From positions 37,061,695 through 37,125,694 of the forward strand of contig CM049316.1 in assembly GCA_026874595.1 (NCBI GenBank): a stretch of 64,000 nt of DNA, in the 5' to 3' direction. The stretch's first letter is position 1. Each line of letters begins with the position of its first letter. The position numbers and the translations under genes were made by a program. The notes beneath the pieces are model-generated. The model saw only the letters and a list, made by a program, of their open reading frames with translations. It did no database searches and had not been told where the DNA came from. This document shows, piece by piece, positions 41,290 through 53,560 of this stretch. The stretch is from Sipunculus nudus. Lineage: Eukaryota; Annelida; Sipuncula; Golfingiida; Sipunculidae.

Positions 41290-42430
41290 ATTTGATGGAC
41301 AGCACTGATCTCTCTTGTCTGGTATTCTTATTCTAGACATATACCTACATATAAAACTATTGTCTAAATTATTAGTTCATTACACTCAATAGATCAGTTG
41401 AAAAACATGGTTTCTTAAATAACGGAAGTTGCGCAGTGAATTGCTTATTCTTTCTCAATACTGTTTATGGGTTATTATCTAATGTTTTCAATCGGAAATA
41501 CAAAGATCCTTATTTGTTTTCAAATGTTTTGTCAATGTTTAAAGCAGGGCACATGTTACGTTTATAAAATTAAATCTAACATACGGATGGAGACGAGCGT
41601 TCGGGGGATATATTTCACAGTTCTTTCTGTAATCTATTGAGTTTTAGTATGATTCAGCTCCTAACAAGACTACGCTCGTATGATTACAACCAATATCTTT
41701 CTCAGCAAACTGTGGAGCTACTGACAGTTCTGAAGGCAAATAAAGGTCCACGTGGCAGGCCTGTCCGTGCTCTAGTGGTTTACTGTGGACAAACAGCCGC
41801 CCAGGGTTGGTCCTGGGGATGCAGTATGTACGAAGTTTACTTATGCTCGGCATGTTTTGTTTCAGCAGGAAAGTTATAAAACATGTTTTCTGAAAAAAAA
41901 AGGATTCAAGCAATTTTATTTCGCTCCTTATCTGCCCGGAAATATTTATATTTATACACACACAAGCGCATGAGAATGACTGCTGGTGTAATGTCATGAT
42001 TATTATCAATTCAGATTCGGTGAACGATTGTCGATAAAATCTGGAAAAAGGTGGATAAGAATGATTAATTTCATGCAATATCTTTAGTTTCTTATTTGAT
42101 TTTTTTTTAATTATTATTTTATTTATTTATTAATTAACCCGAATGTCATTAACATAGACATTGCGAAATTTATATTCTGTCTCACTAGCGCCACCTGACG
42201 GCGAATACTGACACTTAGAATTCGGGGCATTTAGATTTACAATATGGATAATATTTTTGATAATCTCAAAATAAAAAAAAGTACAAATCCTTTCTCCTCC
42301 ATCCCAGCAAATTTCAGGGGGAAGTATTTTTGGTCAGGAAATTCACTTCTTTTAAAACCCGCGAAAATATTTTTGAACCCGAACACTGCAGACGAACATA
42401 TCCCCAAAGCGCATGCTCGTAGAAATAATA
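41290..42430. other. Unique tract; overlapping unrecognised frames
   Basis: Opposite-strand frames at 41637-41879 (+, 80 codons) and 41644-42078 (-, 144 codons) overlap fully. Neither has a domain I recognise. A short T-rich stretch follows at 42100-42135. I call no gene. Confidence 0.4.
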
Positions 42431-42432
42431 TA

Positions 42433-42614
42433 CAGTAGAACCTGCGAATTACGGACTCTGACGTGACCGGACATTTTGCCTGCGATGGAGAGGTGTCCTT
42501 AGTTAGTAGGGAGGTTATAAATGTCGGGGCTTATTTTCAAGGGACTCCCCGTGAGTTGCCGTAAATTGGAGGTGCCCTTAGTACAGAGGTGTTACGTAAG
42601 GGGAGGTTTCATTG
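42433..42614. mobile_element. Pogo/Tc1-type MITE with TA target duplication
   Basis: A 182-bp element flanked by TA on both sides (42431-42432, 42615-42616). The left terminus cagtagaacct pairs with the right terminus aggtttcattg. The inverted repeats extend inward with mismatches to the ttacg words. Interior gaggtgtcc and gaggtgccc words are characteristic of the family. CAGT-ending TIRs and a TA duplication fit the Tc1/mariner/pogo superfamily. No coding capacity. Confidence 0.8.
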
Positions 42615-42909
42615 TATTTGCGAAACTCATAAAGAACTCAATGCCATTCAGCTTAAATATAAAGTTCTATCTAAAGTGTGTTCGTGTGGTAAAAGTATTA
42701 CAATATCCCAGATTGTTTTTATTAAAAATATAAATTCATTGGAATTTTGAACAAAATACTTTGAAACATATTAACAATGGGATTCGTGAGAGGTTTTTGT
42801 ATCAAAAAAATTATCTAACATATATCATCTTACTGGTCCAAAATGTAAATTTTAGCAGTAACTACATATCTTCATTCTAATTAATGCAAACCTCCACCAT
42901 TAAATTTTC

Positions 42910-43140
42910 GGCCCACATTCGGCCCACATTCGTTCATTGGTGAATGTAGATTTGTGACTTTTTCTTGATCACGTCCCTAGATCCGGAACATGTGCCGCAT
43001 CCATACAAAAATATAAGCGATTCTTCATTAGCTCTTTCCACAAATGCTCTGAAAAATTCATGAGATTTCGTTCAAGATTGCTGGAATTATACTCTGAAGA
43101 AAGACACAAACACACGAACGGAGTTGAATGCATACTCTCC
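42910..43140 (+). repeat. Dispersed repeat family 1, copy 3
   Basis: Homologous to 25510-25740 (same strand) and 16025-16200 (opposite strand). A perfect direct repeat of ggcccacattc starts it (42911-42933). It ends near gcatactctcctggcc, the same position as in copy 2. Confidence 0.65.
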
Positions 43141-43270
43141 TGGCCAAAGCGATTAAATGCTTAAATGTCAATTGTCAGCAAAGAAAATAATGCAGACATT
43201 GTGTCTTAAAGATATCTCAGGATGGTTGGACTTACTCTATTAAACAATATATATGACTATATATACATAT

Positions 43271-44038
43271 TTTTTTGTTAACAAAAATTTATAATTTATT
43301 CTTAAAACAACCCTAACATTACAATACACTAAGTCAATACAATTTCACAGAATAACAGTACAACAGTAAGTCAATACAAGTATATAAATAAAGTGTACAG
43401 TACCTGGATACCACCACTGTCACAGCGACAACAAGTCCTTTATAACGTACAACCCAGATGAAAGGTTCACATAAATCTTTTCAGAGAATAACAGTCCAAT
43501 TCATTCACAAAATCAATCCGTTGTAATCCAAAAGTTCTGATAGTGATCCCAAAGGCAAACCGAAGACTAATTAAAATCCGTTAAAATTCGAAGAAAAGCT
43601 ATACCTGCTGCAATTATAGGAAAAGGTCTACAAACTGACTTACACTCTTCTGTGTCCGCTGGAATATATCTCTCCTCTCTCCCGGCTCTAAAACACAGCC
43701 CCTTATTTATGACCTCTCACCCAAAGCCGAGAACTTTTCATTTCTCGAACAATCCAAAGAACCCAATAGTACACACGTTACAGGAATCATCTAGAACAAC
43801 GAATGCTGTGTTTCTACATATCAGGGTTCACACCTGGGCCGGCCCGGCTCGGCCAGGCGAGAAAGCCATGACTAGCATGACCGCTGTGTTTACATGTGGG
43901 CTGCACCCGGCCAGCTAGAACAAGGAACGCTGTAGCATAGCAACGCTCAGGGCTTGAGCCAAACACGAATCAAAATGTTAACAGCGCACAATAAAAAAGA
44001 CATGCTAACAGCTCACAATAAAACAGACATCTACAACA
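43271..44038 (-). mobile_element. LTR copy C, truncated
   Basis: A minus-strand copy of the 21696 LTR. The 5' end of the LTR is at 44038 (TGTTGTAG) and carries the start duplication, as in A and B. The last 120 or so bases of the LTR are missing. Homology stops near 43271 in a TA/T-rich junction. The TATA box is mutated and the AATAAA is kept (minus strand, 43295-43300). The open frame at 43652-43918 on the + strand is antisense LTR sequence, not a gene. Confidence 0.8.
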
Positions 44039-44040
44039 AT

Positions 44041-45080
44041 ATATATATGCCGTTTATATGAATCGCAGTACTATCTTGAACTGTGTAGCAGAACACAAAA
44101 TTATCTTTAAACTCTCGAATTTGAACAGGGTTTTACTAGATATACAATTTAGATAAACGTTAGATCTCCATGACGTTTGGTTGGTAATTTACAGAATAAA
44201 GGAATTATTGGATAAACGAGGGAAATGTAAATGGGGTCCTACTGAATGTTGACTCAGGCCTTAGGGTGTATCTGTAGATCTGGATCTTCTGGGACAAATC
44301 TAAACAGAATTCAGTAAGACAAGTGTCCAGGGTAGCTGTTTTGTCTATGGTATGAATTACAACCGCGCAGAGATGCCCAAAGGGGTTGAGCCTGTTCATC
44401 AAAAGGCTGGCTTTAGGACAGTCCTGAAGTCTGTTTAAGAAAAAACAGAGCTGCCTATACAAGCTAAATAAATGTAAGTGTACCGTATACACGGCAGAAG
44501 AATTGCCTGCGGTGGCAGTTGGTGAGCCAATTTTCCCTCGGGACGCTTAGTGTCTGTGTTGCGTGGATGTACAGAGTTGTACAGAACTTATGTATCGATT
44601 GTATATGTATACAAAGAAAACAAAAATGATGGTTGCGACATGCCCCCTGTCGCGCGCCTTGCATTTCTGGATCCCTGAATACACAATGATTTATATTAGT
44701 GAGATTGCCGGAATAAGACAAACAAGAAAAAATATATATATGTAGTTATTTGGAGATAAAGTTATCATAAATTTCATATTAACTTACTTACGGTTTCAGC
44801 GGATTTCAACAGAAACTTTTTAAAAAATTATCATCAAGAATTATTTTTCGAAGCTGCGCAAAAATCAAAAGGCCAAAGTTTTTGAATTGACAAGGGTTGA
44901 TTTTTCTCATCATCTTAGATTTAATCCCCTGTGGTTTATTCATTAAGCATTAATAGAAATATGAATCTCAAAACAAAGACCCAAAAATATTAAGAAATCT
45001 CAAATGATAAGGCCAAGTCAGATCAGTAGCGTCTTCCCCTTGCATAAATCAGATTCTATGAAATGAACGAGATTCGTTTA
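44041..45080. other. Unique tract, nothing recognised
   Basis: Frames on both strands around 44205-44745 are under 100 codons and show no family signature. Confidence 0.45.
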
Positions 45081-45084
45081 AAAG

Positions 45085-45240
45085 AGCATATGGCTCAAAG
45101 CCGGGAGATCGTGAGTTCAAGCCGAGCGGTAAGATTTTTCACGGTCGGCCCCCGCCCAGGTTGAGCGTTCTGTAGTCTTAATGAGAAAACTTTGCCTAAC
45201 AGTCGAGTTTCACGCACAAACGAGTGCGCATTTCGGGGGT
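45085..45240 (+). mobile_element. Candidate tRNA-derived SINE head
   Basis: gagttcaagcc at 45114-45124 fits an RNA polymerase III B box (GwTCrAnnC). It is preceded about 30 bases upstream by a degenerate box A-like gcatatggctcaaagc. The stretch cannot fold as an intact tRNA. A tRNA-derived SINE relic is the best guess. The 3' end is nominal. Confidence 0.3.
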
Positions 45241-45380
45241 TCTTCGGTGTTATGACCCAAGAAATGGGGATGACACACTCCCAGGACCATTCACTACGCT
45301 CGGCCTTCTGAAATCAGTCCTGCAAAGTCAAAACAAAAGGCCTTACTCACACCTCCTGGAGGGTCTTCCGGGGCTGGCAT

Positions 45381-45580
45381 AAAACACGGAACGAGGAACA
45401 GAACTAAAATAGAAAAAATAACGAATCGCATATGTTGAAATACGTTTATTACTATAAATTATGTCAGAAAACATTCACCCAATTATAAGTTATGACACTT
45501 TTGATATCTCCTTGTCCCGTTCCGTTCCGTACATTAGGCCCCTGATCAGCGAACCTTGTTCCGTTCCGTTCCGTGTTTTA
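45381..45580. mobile_element. Fold-back element with cggaacggaac arms
   Basis: The left arm aaaacacggaacgaggaac pairs with the right arm gttccgttccgttccgtgtttt (18-20 bases, mostly matching). An extra gttccgttccg run lies inside the right half (45520-45529). Total length is about 200 bp and it is non-coding. The element is bounded by its inverted repeat; its class is unknown. Confidence 0.55.
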
Positions 45581-46362
45581 AAGGAATTTTCTCTCTCAAA
45601 AGCAAGTAAAAGTTTTTAATCCAAAGACCACATGGCTCCGCTTTCAATGCGAGAGCTTTTCAGGTTGGTCAACATGGGCATTGAGTCAGTGATGTGACCA
45701 CCGTTTGACAGTATTTTTTATGGGTTACAGGTATATTGGGGAGGGTGTTCGCGGAGAATTCTAGCAGAAGTAATCATATATCATATATGTGAAACACATG
45801 ACAAAAATTCCTGCAAGAGCCTTAGGATTAAAATATGCGTCGTTTAGTTCCTATCAGCTCATTACAAAAATATGCATCAGATAGAGCCGTGGATTTTCCA
45901 CGGGAGCAGCTAGTTTATATTGTTTTATTTTCAATGACATCGAATACAGTTATCATCAAGTAACACATGCACTAACAGAAATCAGTCTACCGGTATGTAT
46001 CCACTAAATATCTCCTTATTTTTGGCCTGATAGTACAACACTTGTTATTAGCTATTACAATTTTCCTTGTTGAAAGAGCGCATGGGGCGAGGGTTACCTG
46101 ACATCTCGGGCGTTATCGTCCAGTCCCTTAGTTAAGTTATCATGTACAGACTGCTGTCATTATGAGATTATGAACAAATGCAAAAGGTAACATTAATGGT
46201 AAATCCCCTAAACTTAAAATCAATCAGAAGGTTGTTTCAGATGCGTATTAGACCTCGTGTATCGGGTCCCTCACACGTATGAGTCAACCAACAGAACATG
46301 CATGTAAAACATGATTTTTGGGCAAAGTCGGTAGGGAATCTCGTAATTGATAGGTGTTTTGG

Positions 46363-46377
46363 GCCGTGCAATGCACG
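46363..46377. repeat. Perfect 7-bp palindromic hairpin
   Basis: ccgtgca-a-tgcacgg, a perfect stem with a one-base centre, in an otherwise unremarkable CpG-bearing stretch. Confidence 0.5.
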
Positions 46378-46429
46378 GAGTAGCTCGCGCTATATTTACG
46401 CTTGCGCCAGTGATCGCGTTTGTCCATTA

Positions 46430-46913
46430 TTAAAGGGGCCAATCACCTATAAAGCATGTTGAATAAACACGAAAAATAACTTCTTCCCCTTAAAATTAAT
46501 TTCTTCCTTCAAAAATACTACTCTGCCGTTTGCTATCTCCTGTAAACGAGCGTTAAAAACAATGCACCGGGCGCGATCACACCTGTCAACATAAACACAG
46601 TGGGTGAAACGCCCGGACACAACATGTGCCAATCAGTTGATGCCCTGAATATTGGTCCAAATATTGTAATACATGTTCCCGCTGGCTGAAAACGAGTGTT
46701 GCGGCACATAATCCGACCTCTGTTATGGTAAACAGACACACATAGGCTGCGTTTAGCAATACGCAGAGCCATAACAAGGTCTTAAACAGCCGTGTGCGAG
46801 GTACTGATACTGTGGACTGGGCTGGTTTTGCTGAAAAACTTTTGAAACAAAGCAAGCTGAACTGATAGTGTGAAAGAATAGACATGATATTGCACCTGAT
46901 CATGTCCCTTTAA
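46430..46913. mobile_element. TIR element with TTAA-type ends
   Basis: The left end ttaaaggggccaatc and the reverse complement of the right end (ttaaagggacatgatc) match at most positions. The ends sit within TTAA words. Length is about 484 bp. A 105-codon minus-strand frame (46586-46903) lies wholly inside but has no transposase signature. It is probably a non-autonomous DNA element; piggyBac-like ends are possible but not established. Confidence 0.55.
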
Positions 46914-47694
46914 GAAAGTTCATATACAGGAGTAAGCCAACGGTTTCAGGGCAATATTATGGCAGATACAAATTTATATCAGAGTGAAGACGCTATTTTT
47001 CTTGTTAATTCTACATGCTTTATAGGTTATTACGTTCCTTTAAAGGTTAAACCGGAATCCTGGAGAGACAAGACCCTTGTGCTGGTCATGTGACCTCTGT
47101 TGTGTCTTCAATCCATGATTTCTATCGTTTGCTTCTGAGACGCCTGTCAGATGATGAGTGCTCTGTTAGGTCGTGTCAACAAGGAGCTCTCCTCGCGGAT
47201 AAAATTACAAATTATGACAATGGTATCTCTAGTTTATTCTGGAAGGTAGACTTAATGCTTCGACCTTTGCTTTATCGCGGTGCCCTCTTTGACCTATGTT
47301 AACTTTTTACACTTGTTCAAGCCCGAGTATGCATTTCAAGCTGTCATCAGGGTAGACATTAAAACAACACAATCGTCACCCTGTCAGAAATATGTATTGG
47401 AACTACAGGACCTGTGTCCTAGATGCTCCCATGTGCCCCTGAAGCAATGAAAGAGTGGTTAAAGTGAGCTTAGGAGTTTTTTTGTCCTAAGAAGTTCCGG
47501 ACGTAAAATGTAGCATTGTTTACCAATTCCTTTAGCCTTCCTGGTAGGACCGGATGCATTTACTTGTTTAAAAAAGTTAACAGTCTATATTCATATTTTT
47601 GTAAATATTTTTGTTGATGGAGTTAAGGTTCCCTCTGGGTACAAAAAGATATTACTTTCTTCTGCCATCATTCGTTTACGGCAGGTTTTTAATG
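46914..47694. other. Unique tract, nothing recognised
   Basis: No gene, RNA or repeat boundary is visible. Confidence 0.45.
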
Positions 47695-47698
47695 TCTG

Positions 47699-47850
47699 GT
47701 TTTCAAAGTTGAAATCCGGGCACAATATTAGTCCTAGGCCACAGATTAGTACCTGTTTCTATTTTTGAACTTGTCTTAATTTAAAAGTCCTTACGCTCCA
47801 TAGACCATTCTCCATATTTGCCCACTTCCATGCCTATTTGAGATAGATCT
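47699..47850 (+). repeat. Dispersed repeat family 2, copy 2
   Basis: gttgaaat-cgggcacaatatta and tcctaggccacaga match 10497-10533 in order and spacing. A diverged downstream part (ccttacgctccatag) matches the equivalent part of copy 1. Confidence 0.65.
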
Positions 47851-49499
47851 CCTATAGATATGACTGATTTTCTAAAATTGACCCCCGAGTCAAATTTATA
47901 TCATAGCTTTGCACCTGATTTCCGAGATCCTATGTGAAAGTAAAGGAATAATAGTCGCAGGTAGTTATTTATCAGGCCACATAGTCCGAGTCAACCCTAT
48001 AACCGCTTACTTGATAGTTACCGGGGCAGAGGATGGTTTAAGAAGCAGGCGCGGGGGGAGGAGAGGAGGGTTGGGGGAGGGGGGGGGGATGTATCTCTTT
48101 CGCTCGGTGATTGCATACACATAGTATGAATTGCTCCCTTTGTGATTTTATGCATTTTAACAATAGCCAACAAGTAGAATGTTTTTTTTTCAGTTTCATC
48201 TACCGACGTTATCCCAATTAAAGTATGTTTTGCTAAGGGGTATATCCACATCTTACATATATGTTTGGAAAACCAGACTAATGTATGAATTATTCTACAC
48301 TCATGTCAGACCCACCCCACCCACCACCCCAACAAAAAAAAAGTAATTAAAAGGAGCAACTTATCAATGGCATGTTCTCAGTTTGCTATTTTTCTTATTA
48401 TTATAAACAAGCAAGAATGTGGTTTAGTTAGTAAAGCTTTATCCTATTCTTTAGAACTTTAAACTTATTACTTCACTGAACTTGATAAACCTATTTTGAG
48501 TTTTGACACAAGTAATGCGGAAAACTGAACTTGCACGGCCACCCATGCTGGTGAATTGATGCCGTTGTAAACACCTGGTAATCCTAACGAATAACTATCA
48601 AAGAATACACGATAGCGATACATGCCCGTGTTTTTAGAACCAGGCTAGTTTATTGTAGTAATAGTTCAAAGCTGCTGGCAAATAAACGTTCCATTAAATC
48701 CCTTGTTTATTTCTCGTTGTATGTATTACAACAACTTTAGAACTAATTCGATTGAAACTCGTTCAAGTGAATACTTCGACAGCCTAGGGAAAGGGTTCAT
48801 TCTACGAGTAAGGTTGTTTTACACATTTTTTAAAGATCTGCTTCTTCTCCAATTATATCTATCTGGGGAGGCCTTATCAGATAGCTGATATGCTGCAGGG
48901 TTTTTGTGCAGTTATATCCAATGAATATGGTGAAAAGCATTTTCAATAGGACATACATCGTTACATACAACACCGTAAGATTTGACAATGCAAAGCACGA
49001 ATGGACTCATGTAACACAGAGAATGATGCCGGAACAATATATTGTTAAATGTGATATTCATAGGGACATATTCATCAAAGTGGAATCCCCTGTAGACACC
49101 CATGTTTCTAGATGTGTAAAGAGGAAGAAAAACAGCACAGTCTGCTCTCTCTTTACGCTGCCAGATTTACTGGCTATCTATAGGTTTCGAAACCAGACGG
49201 CAAGGAAATACATTTCACCCATGACCCAATAAAATGCGCTCTTATTAAAAAACGTTCAACGCTGTGTCAAATTTCCCGCTAACCGCTGACGCGAATCCCG
49301 ATGCACACAAACAAGTAATTTTCTGTAGGTCAATCCATGTGATTAGCTGATAAGAACTTGTAAACTTTGACCATCATGTGGCCACAACCCGGCAAACCAA
49401 GCTAAAACAAACAAATATATGGTCGTGGACTAACCTAAAAATTTACAGGATAATATGCAATGTCCACTTTTAAATTGCATTTTATAGATTTTGCATTGT
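47851..49499. other. Unique tract with short G- and C-rich runs
   Basis: Contains a G-rich patch (48040-48092) and a C-rich patch (48311-48330). The 108-codon frame at 48906-49232 has no domain I recognise, and an overlapping minus-strand frame is similar in length. No gene is called. Confidence 0.4.
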
Positions 49500-49625
49500 A
49501 CTCGGAATCGGACTTGAACTCGGGTTCCAAATAAATCGGAAAAGAAGAACTTGACTTGGACTTGACCTTAAAAGGCCTGGACTGTGACTTACACACAGAC
49601 GGTGTGGACCCGAATACATTGGTTA
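49500..49625 (+). repeat. gactcgg-type dispersed repeat, copy 3
   Basis: Diverged homologue of 39154-39290 with shared ordered words (ctcgggttccaa, cttgacttggacttgacctt, ggtgtgga). It retains the loose gactt/gactcg periodicity. Confidence 0.6.
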
Positions 49626-49989
49626 CTCTTAATATAAGAGAGGTCTGTGTTTCTGCATGTATTTGTCGGTGAACGTGGATAGGCTAGAGATCGCGCAAAT
49701 GCATATAAATCTGTTTAATGCTAGATAGGTCTAGTTTATGTCATCGAGTAGCGCTTGACAAGCTTTTGATGACGTTGTAACAACAGTTGTCAGATCCAGT
49801 TATTTATACAATGCGCAGACTCGCACTCAAAAGAGTATGACTCTGCTGTTGAGGGATTGTTTGAGTCAAATTCTAACACCCACAATGCACCAGGGCTTCT
49901 AAATACACCAGCGGCGTTCATATAAATGTAGTGAAGAGGACAATGAAGTCCGTTCGAGTGTGTAGGATAAACATCGTTTCTGGGTAAAT

Positions 49990-50047
<58 letters not shown>

Positions 50048-50048
50048 C
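49990..50048. repeat. (AT)n-(GT)n-(ATGT)n compound microsatellite
   Basis: About 10 AT units, 13 GT units, then ATGT units. It is the fourth array with TA-then-TG polarity. Confidence 0.92.
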
Positions 50049-53000
50049 TTGGGTGTTTTTGTGTTAAAGAATTTACAGAATAAGTAATATTTTGTAGGCA
50101 TGCGCCTTTAAAAAGTGCACAGAAGGCGTTTCCTTGAAATTATAGCCAATTTGGATTTAAAGTTTGACAGTTGAAACAAGTAGTCCGGCCGGCCCACAAT
50201 GCCAAAACAGAAGACGTTCGTGCTGTGTAGAAATGATCTCTAGCGGAATTAAGGGTAGAACTATATGAACAGTGAAATAAAAACCATTGTGTGTATATAT
50301 ATGCACGTGTGTTACCTCTAGTGACAAAATTCACATCGAATTTTCTTGTTGTCCAGTAGCTGAAGTTATAGCTCCTTTATAAGAACGTAAAATTGTTTGG
50401 TGAGCCAAATCAAACCTCTAACATCTGAGGGCTGAACTGTCGTCTCAGCCGAGATCAAAACCTCGTCTGCCTCATATTATATCCAGTTTCTGTCCTAACT
50501 TATTATATGGCGCCGGAAATGGGCAATGGCCGATTAATTGGTCGCCTGTCGTCCATACAATTAACAGTCGTCTTGAAATAAAGCTGTCTAATGCAGATAG
50601 TCAGCTGTCTGAGACGGGAGTAATGTTGTTAACCCAGCAACGGCCAATTTTCCCAAATTATCTGTGTAAGCGGAATATAAAACATTAAGGCCCAAAGACA
50701 AGTCGAGTTTCCGCTGTGTTTAGTGGGGTATTTGGGGGGTAATCAAGATTGGTCAAGGTCTTTTATGTGGAAATGCTTCCGGGGTTCTCATTAGCGCCAT
50801 TTCTGCCCGCTAACATTTAAGAGTCTACTACTACCAGCGCACCGCGTCAGAGTGCCGTTACATCCATCAGCGAAGACCGCACTGTAAGGCGCTATGAGGC
50901 TGCAAATGTTTTACTCATTTCGACAACGCCTTTTGGCCTAGAAGTACGTCGCACTTGACATTAACCAGGCCAGTCGTTAGCATTTTTGGTTTACTTTCTA
51001 ACAAGACCTACCATAGCGATAAAAAATTAATATTGGCATATTGGTACATCCATCTGCATGTTTGTTGAATTTCTGACCGCACAAGCACAAGCATGGCTTG
51101 CACAGGTTACAATTTATAGTTTCCTTTTTGGTGCATAAACAGTCCAACAGTTACAACAAAAACCAGTTCTTGTTTACGTCAAGTTGATACATATATATAT
51201 AATTATAAGTATATATGTATATATATATATATTGGTATATTTTACAACCAAAGAAACTCATTATGAATTCCAAAGGCAAAATATAATGGAATGGAGGTAT
51301 AATCATCCGTTATTTTGCTCATGCGCTGGGTGTCCATCACTGCATGGTTTTAAGTTTGATTGGTTTCCTTCAGGTGATAAACGTTAGCCTGGTCCCAGAG
51401 AAAATTTGGGACATCATATAATAAATAATCTGAGCACCAACAGAAAAAAAATAATAATTTTTCTATTACCTTTGCTGGAATAAACCAAATACTAATCTTT
51501 AATGGAATTAATCGTTGGATTATGAAGAATCCTTTTAATCGCTATAATGAAACGGAAGCGTATCCCTACTTATCAAGAGCAGCGCAATCTAAATTCCTAA
51601 AGCTTTGAAACAAGGAAAGCAAGTGACTGAAGAAATATTTGTTTATCGACATAAAAGGGTATCAAGAATGCCCAGCTGAAGTAAAAAAATATCCTTTGAA
51701 AATAAATTTACTTTTATCGAAATTAAAGCTTATCCTTTGGGTACCCACGCTGTTATCGAAGTATTCAAGCCAGCGACGGACTACTTTATCTCGCACATAT
51801 ATTTGGTTCTGGCTAAAACTTCAAGCTATCTCTTTACCACCCAGAGGTACGTATCCTCGTATAATTTCTTATTCAACTGCACTTTGAAGATATGGATTGT
51901 TTATAGCTCATTTATTATTTAGTTACGAGATGTAAACCCGAGGTTATGGGACTTTATTGATCTCCACACCCATGCAGATAATCACTTCGTTAAATAGTTA
52001 ATAAAACAATGAAATGAGTGCGAAAAAGACTCTCCCTTAAACCTTGGATTATATAAAAGTCAAATTATCCATTTTTTCCCATCAAGTTATGAGTGGGGGA
52101 AATAACATTTAGATACACTTCATATTATTAATGTATTGTGCTTGATGCTTTCTTCGAATGCCTGCTCTGTCGGGATAAAAATATAATTATAATAAACAAT
52201 TGCGGTAATAAATGAAATTACAATCAGGAATTATAGCTGCTTGCCTAGTCAACATGCATATATATATATACCTCCAGCGACACTCCGATAAAATTAGAGT
52301 CTACCCGAATGTCAGAGAGGCTCACAGGTACAGTCGAAAACTGAACTGAAAATCCCGATGATCAGATTTTCCTCATTTTTACAAAATACTTCAGTTTAAA
52401 AATATGGTATCACCCAGAAATAAATATAATATCAGTTCGCTTTATAACAACATCCATCATTAAAAAACTCACAGGCTATTTCGCAACATACTGGAAAATC
52501 TGCTAATTTGTAGATTTTCTGACCGCATGTGCGTACAAACATGCCCCACGGGTGATTGACAATACCCGGCAAGGTAGAGTGAACAACTACAGAGACGATA
52601 TTTAAACTTTTGGTTTAACATTTTACCTTTTTGGTTTGACTCATAACCTAATGTTTTGACCAATTGCCAAATCATTGTTAAATTATTAACTGCTATTACA
52701 GTGCAATATTCGATATGTGTGTTCTGGGCGACTGCTCTTCCTGATACAGTATACCCTATGTGATATTCCGTGCCGGCAAAGGATGTAGACACTATAACAG
52801 TTATTTGCTGGTGAAAGATGTACAAACAGACACAAAATAGCGGATTCAGAAGGTAGGGTATATATTATCTGACAACACAGATGGGTCCGTCTCATCCAGC
52901 TTCATATTAATGCATTGTCTTACGGAACCTTTCATTATTTGCCTTTCTCCGAGCTCCAAGGGGAGCATGTTACTCAGCCATAGCAATCACCATAAGGCAA

Positions 53001-53274
53001 TCTATTTATTTATTTATTTCAATATAAAGGATTGCTTATTTAGCAAGTGCTGTTTTTCACTGAGGTCTTGCTACAATTTAAAACGTGAGATACAACAAAT
53101 GCAAATTACATAGCAGCACGGGTAAAATATGAGGGTAGGTGACATATTTGACAATCCATTTGTTATTAATAGGTTTTGGTGAGTTTATTTGTTATATCCA
53201 TATTTGGGTACCTATTTGTTAGGGTTTACCTACTGAATGGATGGTCCCGCTTATTACAAAACAATCTATTTATT
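50049..53274. other. Unique tract; only short AT arrays
   Basis: An (AT)n patch lies at 51191-51233. The stretch 50480-50830 is less AT-rich than its surroundings, with taattgg words. It is the sort of sequence that could be a conserved regulatory element, but nothing in a single genome shows that. The 118-codon minus frame at 52469-52825 has no family signature. Confidence 0.4.
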
Positions 53275-53560
53275 TTTTTTTCCTTTCTTTTCTTTTTTAC
53301 AATTTGCGCTAGATTTACAATATATATATTTATATATGTATATTTCTTTTTTTTACCTTAACCTTGTTCCCAAGGTAGTAAACTCTCCATTATCGCTCAG
53401 AAGCGGTCGTTGGGAGACAGTTATAGTAATCGCTTGGCGATTGCAAACATGTTGTTTGCCCATGAACAGCACCATTTATTACTTCGTGCAAGGACAGGGC
53501 GCACCTTGTGCTGAAAACTTTGTCCAGGACTCATAACGGAAGGTGGTCTGAATGGGACGC
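53275..53560 (+). repeat. Dispersed repeat family 2, copy 3
   Basis: Shares ccttgttcccaag, ctctcc and attatcgctcag with copy 1, and a later caccttgtgctgaa word with ccttgtgcag of copy 1. The left portion is T-rich and diverged. Confidence 0.5.

Noticed and set aside
41644-42078. 144-codon minus-strand frame overlapping an 80-codon + frame
   Set aside because: No motif in either frame, and mutual overlap suggests chance. It was considered as a product of the TATA box at 41260, but the longer frame is on the wrong strand.
45085-45170. Intact tRNA gene
   Set aside because: The B box-like word is present, but the cloverleaf does not close. Kept only as a SINE candidate.
48906-49232. 108-codon + strand frame
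   Set aside because: No domain recognised and an opposite-strand frame overlaps it.
49880-49905. cacaatgcacc and gcattgtgggg words (also 23628-23642) as promoter motifs
   Set aside because: Two short matches without a transcript or a shared flank are not above chance.
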